From Actinomycetes bacterium (lineage in GTDB: Bacteria > Actinomycetota > Humimicrobiia > Humimicrobiales > Humimicrobiaceae): DNA of 9,636 nucleotides. Location: positions 1 through 9,636 of the forward strand of contig JAUWCR010000028.1 in assembly GCA_030609215.1 (NCBI GenBank). The letters are read 5' to 3'. A program made the position numbers and the translations under genes. The notes beneath the pieces are model-generated. The model saw nothing but the letters and a program-made list of their open reading frames with translations. It was not told the origin of the DNA and ran no database searches. Below, piece by piece: positions 1 through 6,395 of this stretch. Position 1 is the first letter of the stretch, and each line of letters starts with the position of its first letter.

Positions 1-20
1 GAAAAAGTTAAAAAGGTATG

Positions 21-794
21 ATGCAATATTTAACTTTTTTACTGCTAGGATTTATTGGGGGGACAGCATCCGGACTATTAGGTATTGGTGGAGGAATAGT
101 TATAATTCCTCTTTTAATTTATATCACAAATATTTCTCCTAAAGCTGCTACAGCGATATCAATGATACAGGTTTTTTTTGCAAGCTCATTTGGTACATTA
201 TTTAATTATCTTCAGAAGAATATAAAAATAAAACACGCTGTATATTTTGGTATTTCAAGTATGGCATTTTCTTTCCTTGGTTCTTTTCTTACAAAATATA
301 TTCCAGATTTAACTATTAAAATAATTTATTTCCTGTCAGCATTAACATCACTGGCATTATTTTTATCAAGACGGAAAGAAGATAATAAAGTTAGTAAAGA
401 AATTGTTTTTGATAAAAATAAATTTTTAAAAGTAGTTCCCCTGGGAGTTTTTGCAGGATTAATAGGCGGGATCTTAGGAGTTGGCGGGGGGTTTCTATAT
501 GTTCCCATGCTTATATATTTTTTTAATTTTCCAATTCCCATTGCGGTTGGAACTTCTCTAATGATAGTTTTATTTAATTCAGTTCCTGGAGTAATAGGTA
601 AAGTTATTTCAGTAGAATTTGATATTGTGACTGCAGTTATAGTTGCTGTTGGCGCAATTGGCGGTTCAAGACTTGGAACTTATTTAAATAAAAGGGTAAA
701 GCCGCTGATAATAAAAATTATTTTTATTATTATAATAATGTTAATAATAGTAAGAGTTGCTATTGACTTGTATTCATACTTAACGGTTAAATAA
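21..794 (+). CDS. TauE/SafE-family (DUF81) membrane permease
   Basis: This is a polytopic inner-membrane protein of the TauE/SafE (DUF81) family, whose members move sulfite, organosulfonates or other small anions; the substrate here is unknown. The family's internal duplication is visible: a GIGGG motif followed by a hydrophobic VIIPLLIY stretch near residues 21-34, and a second GVGGG with FLYVPMLIYFF near 153-168. Each opens one half of about four membrane segments, separated by a charged loop (RRKEDNKVSKE, about 117-127). The 257-aa length is normal for the family. Two ATGs lie side by side at 18 and 21. The AAAAGG at 11-16 is only 1 nt from the first and 4 nt from the second, so the second is preferred; an in-frame stop at 9-11 rules out an earlier start. 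The gene's own promoter lies outside the window. Its 3' end overlaps the convergent LysE-type gene by 8 bp. Family assignment is secure, substrate is not. Confidence 0.9.
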   Translation: MQYLTFLLLGFIGGTASGLLGIGGGIVIIPLLIYITNISPKAATAISMIQVFFASSFGTLFNYLQKNIKIKHAVYFGISSMAFSFLGSFLTKYIPDLTIKIIYFLSALTSLALFLSRRKEDNKVSKEIVFDKNKFLKVVPLGVFAGLIGGILGVGGGFLYVPMLIYFFNFPIPIAVGTSLMIVLFNSVPGVIGKVISVEFDIVTAVIVAVGAIGGSRLGTYLNKRVKPLIIKIIFIIIIMLIIVRVAIDLYSYLTVK

Positions 795-1437
795 CAGCAT
801 CAATTATGAATTTAGCTCCAAGGTAAAATAAGAATAAACTACAGATAATTAAAATGACGCTGTATATTTTTTTATTAAAGAATTTTCGACCTGAACTGAT
901 TAAAAAACCTATAAATAAAAACCAGATAAAATCTGCACAAATGTGTCCAATATAAAATGAGGTAATACCAATAGTACTGAGTTTAACACTTCTTATTAAG
1001 AATGCTGCACCTATACTTATCCACCATATATACCAATAAGGATTTACGAGACTGATTATAATACCCTTTAATGTAAAAGTACCTGCTATTTTTTTATTTA
1101 GGCTGTATTTGCGGGTGGTTGATTTAAAATTTATATTTATCTTTTTTTTCAATACAGAATACAGCATATTTGCTCCCATATAAAGTAGAAATGCTCCTCC
1201 AAATATACCAATTATTTTTAGTACCAGTGGGTTTTTAAGATAATTTAAAATACCCAGTATGAAACATATAATTAAGACCAGTTCTAATATACAATGTCCT
1301 ACTACAATAAAAAAAGAGGTCCAGAATCCTTTTTCTGCAGCACTACTAATTACAAGAGTCAACATAGGGCCCGGAACTAACGCTCCTGAAAAAGCTACTA
1401 TCATAGAACCTATAAAGATTTGGATGACTTCACTCAT
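787..1437 (-). CDS. LysE/RhtB-family amino-acid or metabolite exporter
   Basis: A 216-aa membrane protein of the LysE/RhtB superfamily, which exports amino acids or related metabolites using ion gradients. The N-terminal signature is seen as VPGP at residues 21-24, followed by a Gly after a short hydrophobic stretch. A second hallmark, NPYWYIWW, is at 132-139. About six hydrophobic segments can be counted, with a basic loop (KKKININFKSTTRK, 97-110) between the two halves; length and topology are typical. The start ATG (complement of 1435-1437) has no good Shine-Dalgarno close by. The stop of the upstream FAH-family gene is 12 bp away, so translational coupling is likely. The exported substrate cannot be deduced. 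Pairing with an acylpyruvate or oxaloacetate-type hydrolase suggests a metabolite linked to that reaction, but this is inference from gene order only. The gene is convergent with the TauE/SafE-type permease and I see no terminator between them. Confidence 0.88.
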   Translation of the reverse strand: MSEVIQIFIGSMIVAFSGALVPGPMLTLVISSAAEKGFWTSFFIVVGHCILELVLIICFILGILNYLKNPLVLKIIGIFGGAFLLYMGANMLYSVLKKKININFKSTTRKYSLNKKIAGTFTLKGIIISLVNPYWYIWWISIGAAFLIRSVKLSTIGITSFYIGHICADFIWFLFIGFLISSGRKFFNKKIYSVILIICSLFLFYLGAKFIIDAVI

Positions 1438-1449
1438 AATTTTTAAAAA

Positions 1450-2109
1450 TCAAATTACCTTATTAATTAGTTTGCCAATTTTTTCAATCTCACAAACTAC
1501 TTCATCACCTGGTTTAAGGAGCTTTTTTTGTCCAGAAAAAATGCCAACTCCAGCTGGTGTTCCAGTAGCAATTAGGTCTCCTTCTTCAAGAGTAATAAAT
1601 TTTGACAGATAAGATAATAATTCTTTAACTTTAAATATCATTTCTGAAGTATTAGAATTCTGCCTGAGCTGGCCATTTACATATGATCTTATATTTAAAT
1701 CCTGGGGATCAGCAATTTTTTCTTTAGGAATGATTATAGGACCAATGGGCCCAAATGTATCAAAGCTTTTAGCCAGGTACCATTGGCTTTCTTTTTTTTG
1801 GATGTCTCTAGCTGTAATATCATTTATAATAGTGTAGCCATAAATATAGCTATAAGCTTCTGATTTAGAAGCATTTTTCATTTTCTTACCGATTATTACT
1901 GCAAGCTCGACTTCATAATCCAGTTTCCTAACTTCAGCAGGATATACTATATTTTCGCCATTTTTAATTATGCATGTTCTTGCTTTGGAAAAAATAACAG
2001 GTTTATCAGGGAAGCGCCCATCCTGTTCTGCAATATGTGATTTATAATTCATACCAACACAAATTATTTTTCCTGGTATATAATTTTTAATATTAAAGTT
2101 GCAAGCCAT
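1450..2109 (-). CDS. Fumarylacetoacetate hydrolase-family protein (FAHD1/YcgM-like)
   Basis: A 219-aa cytoplasmic single-domain enzyme of the FAH superfamily, the size of human FAHD1 and E. coli YcgM. Family members cleave C-C bonds in acylpyruvates or decarboxylate oxaloacetate with a divalent metal. The expected active-site elements are present: the catalytic lid dyad H25 and E28 in NYKSHIAE; metal ligands E66 and E68 in LDYEVELAVIIG; a third ligand D97 in IINDITARD; K114 in AKSFDTFGPIGP; and the TGTPAGVG loop at 182-189. Nothing is missing, so the enzyme should be active. The start is well supported: AGGAG (complement of 2115-2119) lies 5 nt before the ATG. It appears to lead an operon with the LysE-type exporter, 12 bp downstream. 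A promoter-like TTGACG on the minus strand (complement of 2311-2316), with AATAAT 15 nt further, would give a leader of about 170 nt, but this is weak evidence. Which substrate is used (acylpyruvate, oxaloacetate or a catabolic intermediate) cannot be read from the motifs. Confidence 0.92.
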   Translation of the reverse strand: MACNFNIKNYIPGKIICVGMNYKSHIAEQDGRFPDKPVIFSKARTCIIKNGENIVYPAEVRKLDYEVELAVIIGKKMKNASKSEAYSYIYGYTIINDITARDIQKKESQWYLAKSFDTFGPIGPIIIPKEKIADPQDLNIRSYVNGQLRQNSNTSEMIFKVKELLSYLSKFITLEEGDLIATGTPAGVGIFSGQKKLLKPGDEVVCEIEKIGKLINKVI

Positions 2110-2162
2110 TAAAACTCCTATCCCTTTCCTAAGTTATTGTAATATTTATTTTTAATTTAATA

Positions 2163-2179
2163 TTCTAATTTTTTTAGAA
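2163..2179. repeat. Small inverted repeat upstream of the FAH-family gene
   Basis: TTCTAA and TTAGAA form perfect 6-bp arms around five T residues, 54 bp upstream of the FAH-family start codon. It could be an operator half-site pair or a weak RNA hairpin. Short A+T-only repeats arise easily by chance in DNA of this composition, so confidence is low. Confidence 0.25.
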
Positions 2180-2241
2180 CATTTATTAAAGTCCTTTTTA
2201 AAAAAGAAAAATCCTAAAAGAAAGAAAGGAAGGTATATATT

Positions 2242-2268
2242 CCCTCCAGCAGATCAACCTGGAAAGGG
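2242..2268. repeat. Hairpin-forming GC-rich inverted repeat
   Basis: CCCTCCAG (2242-2249) pairs with CTGGA (2259-2263) and GGG (2266-2268), with a two-base bulge (AA) and a nine-base loop. The arms contain five or six G-C pairs in an otherwise A+T-rich gap. The pairing works on both strands, and on the minus strand the bulged bases can also be absorbed as G-U pairs. If the minus-strand promoter candidate near 2288-2316 is real, the hairpin lies in the 5' leader of the FAH-LysE operon. It is not followed by a clean T tract in either direction, so it does not look like a simple terminator. Confidence 0.4.
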
Positions 2269-2329
2269 GCAAGCAAGGATAAGGGAGCTATTATTAGCTA
2301 AATATAAAAGCGTCAATATTAAAATTTAC

Positions 2330-2357
2330 TTGAATATATAATTAGTATTATTATAAT
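2330..2357 (+). promoter_or_regulatory. Sigma70-type promoter for the zinc-ribbon/recF transcript
   Basis: TTGAAT (-35, 2330-2335) is followed after 16 bp by a perfect TATAAT (-10, 2352-2357). Transcription would start near 2364 and give a leader of about 30 nt to the TTG start at 2394. This is the best -35/-10 pair in the window. It probably drives the zinc-ribbon gene and may continue into recF. Confidence 0.6.
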
Positions 2358-2393
2358 AACATCCTAGTTATATTAAAAAAAGGTGTGCTGAAA

Positions 2394-2621
2394 TTGAAGT
2401 TTTTTGATTATAAGTGCAATGATTGCGGCAATATTTTTGAAGTAGTAATAGAAAATAATAATAAGACTCAGATAAAATGTAATAAATGTGGTAGTGAGAA
2501 TACATCAAGAGTATTTGCTCCTGTTGGCTTTACAGGTACTACTGGTAATAATAGTTCATCAAGGCTGGATTCTTCTAAAAGTTGCTCAGGTACTTGCACC
2601 AGTTGCTCTGGCTGTAGTTAA
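2394..2621 (+). CDS. FmdB-type zinc ribbon protein
   Basis: A 75-aa protein of the FmdB/CxxC_CxxC_SSSS putative regulatory family. It has two CxxC knuckles (C8-x-x-C11 and C29-x-x-C32) that would hold one zinc ion, followed by a Gly/Ser/Thr-rich tail ending in CSGTCTSCSGCS, a Cys/Ser-rich end typical of the family. The start is chosen as TTG at 2394 rather than GTG at 2385. It gives MKFFDYKC, which aligns without gaps to the usual family N-terminus (MPxYxYxC), and places AAAGGTG (2379-2385) 8 nt upstream; the GTG would overlap that ribosome binding site. The gene follows a strong promoter at 2330-2357 and precedes recF by 73 bp. The precise role of these proteins is unknown; the name comes from a regulator-like gene near formamidase in Methylophilus. 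Family assignment is firm, function is not. Confidence 0.85.
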   Translation: MKFFDYKCNDCGNIFEVVIENNNKTQIKCNKCGSENTSRVFAPVGFTGTTGNNSSSRLDSSKSCSGTCTSCSGCS

Positions 2622-2637
2622 AGAATTGGTAATTCCA

Positions 2638-2664
2638 GTTATAATATGATTTCGGTTATAATAT
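2638..2664 (+). promoter_or_regulatory. Tandem -10-like repeats upstream of recF
   Basis: The ten-base sequence GTTATAATAT occurs twice, at 2638-2647 and 2655-2664, 17 bp apart centre to centre, each containing a perfect TATAAT. Neither has a convincing -35. They lie 31-57 bp before the recF GTG start and may give recF its own basal promoter(s) in addition to read-through from the zinc-ribbon gene. In A+T-rich DNA such boxes also arise by chance. Confidence 0.35.
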
Positions 2665-2694
2665 TTAATCATTTTTTATTTGACTTAATTAATA

Positions 2695-3879
2695 GTGTAT
2701 TTAAAAAAATTAGAATTAATTAATTTCAGAAATTACAGCAAGCTTAATTTAAATTTTAGCAAAGGTGTAATACTGGTTGTAGGTGATAACGGGCAGGGAA
2801 AAACCAATTTGTTAGAATCAATATATTATTTATCTACGGGCAAATCTCATAGAAGCTATAATCATAGCGAGCTTATAAAATGGGAAAAAGATTTCTCTAT
2901 TCTTAGAGCTGAAGTCAGCTCGGAAAGTGCTAAAAAAATTGAGCATCTTATTGAAATAGAGTTGAAAGAAAATAATATCAAGATTAGAGTGGATAAAGCA
3001 TACCGCAAAAGAAAGTCAGAGTTTATATCAATTTTACCCTCAGTTATATTCAGCCCTGATGATCTTAGAATAATAAAGTCGGGCCCTTCAAATAGAAGGA
3101 ATTTTATAGATAGTATCTTAGATCAAATACATAATGATTTTTACAGGATAAGACTTCAGTATCAAAAGATTTTAAATCAGAGAAATAGTTTAATTAAAAG
3201 CATTAGTAGTTCTATGAAGATTGCAGATAATAGAACCCTGGAATCATGGGATGATAATATTGTTAAATATGGGACAAAAATTATTGAAAAAAGATATCAG
3301 TTTATCCAGGAAATTAGGAAAGATTTTATAAGATATATGAAATTCTTTTTTGATAAAGCAAACGTAGATATTTTTTATGTTTTCAGCTGGAATAGGAAAA
3401 GCTTTAGAGGTAGTTATGATGATGGTAGTTTTGACTATACTGGTAGTAATCTAGGAAATATTATTGGAAGTAAGGAAGAAATTGATAGTTTCGGAACCAA
3501 ACTTAAAGAAAATTTAAAAAGGGATTTATCATTTAAGACTACGACAATTGGTCCGCATAGAGATGATTTTGCAATTTTAATAGATGGAAAAGATATAAGG
3601 TCTTTTGGCTCTCAGGGTCAGCAGAGAGTTGCTTCAATTAGTTTGAAGCTGTGTGAACTCAATATATTAAAAGAGAAATTAAAAACAGATCCGGTGTTTC
3701 TTTTAGATGACGTATTATCAGAATTGGATTTGGAGAGGAAAAAATTACTGATAAAGGTAATAAATAATAACTTGCAGACTTTTATTACTACTACTAATAT
3801 TAATTATCTAAGTGATATTAATATAAATTTTACACAAAAGTTCAGTGTAAAGGATAATAAGATTGAGAAAATAGATTAA
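2695..3879 (+). CDS. recF: DNA replication and repair protein RecF
   Basis: RecF is an ABC/SMC-like ATPase that binds DNA at gaps and, with RecO and RecR, helps load RecA during single-strand gap repair and fork restart. The N-terminus MYLKKLELINFRNY is characteristic. Walker A is GDNGQGKT at residues 30-37; TIGPHRDD is at about 282-289; the ABC signature region is SFGSQGQQR at 303-311; Walker B is FLLDDVLSELD at 335-345, with D338/D339 and E343. All catalytic elements are present. At 394 aa it is somewhat longer than the usual 360-375, apparently because of a Gly/Ser/Asp-rich stretch at about 232-258. The start is GTG at 2695 with no visible Shine-Dalgarno, which suggests weak translation. 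Upstream is the zinc-ribbon gene rather than dnaN; downstream are the dciA-like gene and gyrB. Confidence 0.97.
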   Translation: MYLKKLELINFRNYSKLNLNFSKGVILVVGDNGQGKTNLLESIYYLSTGKSHRSYNHSELIKWEKDFSILRAEVSSESAKKIEHLIEIELKENNIKIRVDKAYRKRKSEFISILPSVIFSPDDLRIIKSGPSNRRNFIDSILDQIHNDFYRIRLQYQKILNQRNSLIKSISSSMKIADNRTLESWDDNIVKYGTKIIEKRYQFIQEIRKDFIRYMKFFFDKANVDIFYVFSWNRKSFRGSYDDGSFDYTGSNLGNIIGSKEEIDSFGTKLKENLKRDLSFKTTTIGPHRDDFAILIDGKDIRSFGSQGQQRVASISLKLCELNILKEKLKTDPVFLLDDVLSELDLERKKLLIKVINNNLQTFITTTNINYLSDININFTQKFSVKDNKIEKID

Positions 3880-3976
3880 TAATGAATTTTAAGCACTCGG
3901 ATAGAATATATGAATTAAGAATAAATATAAGAGTCACATGGCAATATGATAGTAAAAAGTTAAAAGGTTTAAAAGA

Positions 3977-4270
3977 ATGGGAAACTACGAAGATATCGGG
4001 AATATCATAAAAGATTTAATTTCCAATTCAAAAATTGGAAGAGAAATTAATAAGTATAATTTATTTAATCACTGGCAGGAAATTGTTGGTGAGGAAATTA
4101 GTAAAAAATCAAAGCCGACAAGACTAAAAAGAGGAATTTTATTTGTATCAGTATCGAGTTCAACATGGGCCAATGAATTAAGCTTAATGTCTGATCAGCT
4201 TGTAGGTAAAATTAATTCCTTCCTTAAAGAAAAAGTTGTAAATGAAATAAGATTTAAACCTGGCCTTTAG
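3977..4270 (+). CDS. DUF721 / DciA-like helicase-associated protein
   Basis: A 97-aa protein of the DUF721 family, to which DciA belongs; DciA loads or operates the replicative helicase DnaB in bacteria lacking DnaC/DnaI-type loaders. The family core covers nearly the whole protein: an N-terminal helical part with NLFNHWQEIVGEEI (28-41), then TRLKRGILFVSVSSSTWANE (48-67), LxxxxxQLVGKIN (70-80) and a final VVNEIRFKPG (87-96). It is thus a minimal form, without the basic N-terminal extension seen in mycobacterial homologues. The start is supported by AAAAGG (3962-3967) 9 nt before ATG; an in-frame stop at 3953-3955 excludes a longer version. Its position between recF and gyrB matches the actinobacterial arrangement (Rv0004 in Mycobacterium tuberculosis). 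Family call is strong; the helicase role is inferred from family and context. Confidence 0.85.
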   Translation: MGNYEDIGNIIKDLISNSKIGREINKYNLFNHWQEIVGEEISKKSKPTRLKRGILFVSVSSSTWANELSLMSDQLVGKINSFLKEKVVNEIRFKPGL

Positions 4271-4321
4271 TTAAATTTTCTTTAATTTTTACTAAATTTC
4301 AAACAAAACTAACCCAAAATA

Positions 4322-4330
4322 TGGTATAAT
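4322..4330 (+). promoter_or_regulatory. Extended -10 promoter for gyrB
   Basis: TGGTATAAT (4322-4330) combines a perfect -10 with the upstream TG of an extended -10 element. There is no good -35 at 16-18 bp, which is usual for extended -10 promoters. Transcription would start near 4337, giving an untranslated leader of about 140 nt before the TTG start of gyrB. That leader contains the hairpin at 4379-4431. Confidence 0.55.
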
Positions 4331-4378
4331 ATTATAAAAATTTACTATATATATTGTGGAAATTTTTCTTTATAAAAA

Positions 4379-4431
4379 AAAGGGTAATAAGTATTTTTTT
4401 AATATATTTTACGGGGTACTTGTTACTCTTT
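4379..4431 (+). promoter_or_regulatory. Long imperfect hairpin in the gyrB leader (attenuator-like)
   Basis: Bases 4379-4394 (AAAGGGTAATAAGTAT preceded by further A residues) pair without interruption with 4416-4431 (GTACTTGTTACTCTTT). The stem has 16 pairs, three of them G-U (4383/4427, 4388/4422, 4394/4416), and a 21-nt loop. An A tract precedes the stem and a T-rich stretch (TTTATTTATGCTTTT) follows, the general look of an intrinsic terminator. It lies 44 nt before the gyrB start codon and downstream of the predicted promoter, so it could attenuate gyrB, terminate read-through from dciA, or protect the mRNA. The G-U pairs favour an RNA structure over a protein-binding DNA palindrome. Confidence 0.5.
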
Positions 4432-4475
4432 ATTTATGCTTTTAACAATTAAATTTAAGAATTTAAGGGAGTAAA

Positions 4476-6383
4476 TTGAAAAAGAAAATTGGTTATGATG
4501 CAAAAGATATAACAGTTCTTGAAGGCCTTTCAGCAGTTAGAAAAAGACCAGGGATGTATGTAGGTTCCACTGGTTCCAGAGGACTTCATCATCTTGTATA
4601 TGAAGTGGTTGATAATAGTATTGATGAAGCAATGGCTGGTTTCTGTGATAATGTGCTTATAGTATTAAATAGAGACGGATCAGTAACAGTAGTTGATGAT
4701 GGAAGAGGTATCCCAGTTAAAAAAATAGCAAGGTTTAATAAGACAGCAGTAGAAATAGTTTTGACCAAGCTGCATGCAGGTGCTAAATTTGGCGGTGAAG
4801 GCTACAAGGTTTCGGGAGGACTACATGGAGTAGGAATTTCTGTAGTAAATGGGCTATCTGAAAAGTTAACAGTTGAGGTGAGAAGAGATGGTTATGTTTT
4901 TAAACAGGAATTTAGGAAGGGAGATCCTGTAACTGAATTAATTAAAGGCAAAAAGACTACTTCGCATGGTACTGCAATAACTTTCTATCCTGACAGGAGT
5001 ATATTTGAAGAAATTGATTATAAGTATGAGATACTTGCTGCCAGGATGAGAGAGATGGCTTTTTTAAATAAAGGATTAAAAATAACTTTACAGGATTCGA
5101 GAGAGGAAATAGAAAAGAAAGATATATTTCAATATAGAGGAGGAATTGTTGATTTTGTTAAGTATCTAAGTGAAAAAAAAGATATTGTACATAAGAAGGT
5201 TATCTATATAAAAAACAAGGATACGGACCATGAAGTTGAAATAGCAATGCAATATACTCTTGGCTATAGTGAGAGTATATTTTCATTTGCTAACAATATA
5301 AATACGACTGAAGGAGGCACTCATCTAAGTGGGTTTAAAGGAGCTATTACTAGAACTGTGAATGATTATGCAAGGAGTAATAATATCTTAAAGGAAAAGG
5401 ACCAGAACTTACTTGGAGAGGATGTAAGAGAAGGACTAACAGCGATAGTGAGTGTTAAGCTCAAGGATCCACAATTTGAAGGTCAGACTAAAACTAAACT
5501 TGGAAATAGTGAAATTAAGGGTTTTGTTGAATCTACTGTAAATTCAAAGCTTGCTGAATTTTTAGAAGAAAATCCTTCAGTTGGCAAATCGATTATTAAT
5601 AAATGCCTTGAAGCTTTCAGGGCAAGAGCTGCTGCAAAAAAAGCAAGAGATATTACTCGAAAGAAATCTTTGCTTGAAAGCAGTTCTCTTCCAGGTAAAT
5701 TAGCAGATTGTTCAATGAAAGAACCAGAATTTTGTGAGCTATTTTTAGTTGAGGGAGAATCTGCGGGAGGCAGCGCAAAACAAGCCAGGGATAGAAGATT
5801 CCAGGCTATACTACCTCTGAAAGGAAAAATTTTAAATGTGGAAAAAGCAAGGTTGGATAAGATATTAAGTAGCGAGGAAATACAGGCAATGGTAACTGCA
5901 GCAGGGACAGGGATTGCCGAAGAATTTGATATAAAAAGTGCTAGATATCATAAGGTAATAATTATGACCGATGCAGATATTGATGGTGCTCACATAAGAA
6001 CGCTTATTTTAACATTTTTATATAGGTATATGCACAAATTAATTGAAGAAGGATATGTTTATATAGCACAACCACCTCTTTATCAGGTAAAAAGTGGAAA
6101 AGAAATTTTTTACGCCTACAATGATAAAGAACTGGCTAAAATAAAAGAAAAAATTGGCAGCAAGAAATTTACTACCCAGCAGTATAAAGGATTAGGAGAA
6201 ATGGACCCTGAGCAGCTATGGGAAACTACAATGAATCCAGAAACAAGGACACTGCTAAAAGTAGAAATTGAAGATGCGCTGATAGCAGATGATATTTTTT
6301 CAACTCTTATGGGACCTAAAGTAGAACCAAGGCGAGAGTTTATAGAAAAGAATGCAAAAGAAGTTTCATTTATTGATATATAG
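4476..6383 (+). CDS. gyrB: DNA gyrase subunit B
   Basis: GyrB is the ATPase subunit of DNA gyrase (A2B2), which introduces negative supercoils. The GHKL ATPase domain shows the catalytic Glu E43 and the Mg/ATP-binding N47 in YEVVDNSIDEA, D74 in VVDDGRGIP, and the GGLHGVGISVVN glycine-rich lid. The TOPRIM domain has E426 in VEGESAGG, D499 and D501 in DADIDGAHIRT, and YKGLGEM at about 570-576. All metal and ATP ligands are intact. At 635 aa it is the compact form, without the roughly 170-residue insertion of proteobacterial GyrB. The start is TTG at 4476: AAGGGAG (4465-4471) sits 4 nt upstream, and an in-frame TAA at 4464-4466 rules out an earlier one. A 205-bp gap with its own promoter and a leader hairpin precedes it, and gyrA follows after 12 bp, so gyrB-gyrA form an operon. 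Confidence 0.98.
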   Translation: MKKKIGYDAKDITVLEGLSAVRKRPGMYVGSTGSRGLHHLVYEVVDNSIDEAMAGFCDNVLIVLNRDGSVTVVDDGRGIPVKKIARFNKTAVEIVLTKLHAGAKFGGEGYKVSGGLHGVGISVVNGLSEKLTVEVRRDGYVFKQEFRKGDPVTELIKGKKTTSHGTAITFYPDRSIFEEIDYKYEILAARMREMAFLNKGLKITLQDSREEIEKKDIFQYRGGIVDFVKYLSEKKDIVHKKVIYIKNKDTDHEVEIAMQYTLGYSESIFSFANNINTTEGGTHLSGFKGAITRTVNDYARSNNILKEKDQNLLGEDVREGLTAIVSVKLKDPQFEGQTKTKLGNSEIKGFVESTVNSKLAEFLEENPSVGKSIINKCLEAFRARAAAKKARDITRKKSLLESSSLPGKLADCSMKEPEFCELFLVEGESAGGSAKQARDRRFQAILPLKGKILNVEKARLDKILSSEEIQAMVTAAGTGIAEEFDIKSARYHKVIIMTDADIDGAHIRTLILTFLYRYMHKLIEEGYVYIAQPPLYQVKSGKEIFYAYNDKELAKIKEKIGSKKFTTQQYKGLGEMDPEQLWETTMNPETRTLLKVEIEDALIADDIFSTLMGPKVEPRREFIEKNAKEVSFIDI

Positions 6384-6395
6384 TAAGGATGGAAG

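Larger units (their letters stand above)
2110..2393. other. Divergent intergenic region with a GC-rich island
   Basis: This is the 284-base gap between the leftward FAH operon and the rightward zinc-ribbon gene. Most of it is very A+T-rich, but about 2241-2290 is close to half G+C (27 of 50 counted). The island holds a hairpin (2242-2268) and a smaller repeat, AGCTA-TTAT-TAGCT (2286-2299). A + strand frame is open from about 2156 to the TAA at 2340 without a plausible start codon; its C-terminal part reads RYIFPPADQPGKGQARIREL, which looks more like protein than random A+T-rich DNA, but I do not recognise it. The right end carries the promoter for the zinc-ribbon gene. I see no complete gene in it. 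Confidence 0.6.

Noticed and set aside
326..541. 71-codon minus-strand frame inside the TauE/SafE-type gene
   Set aside because: Shadow of the second glycine-rich repeat; the proline-rich peptide is simply the antisense of GGG-rich codons.
1259..1612. 117-codon open frame on the + strand
   Set aside because: It runs antisense to the start of the LysE-type gene and the 3' half of the FAH-family gene, both of which have clear family motifs; it has no recognisable domain or ribosome binding site.
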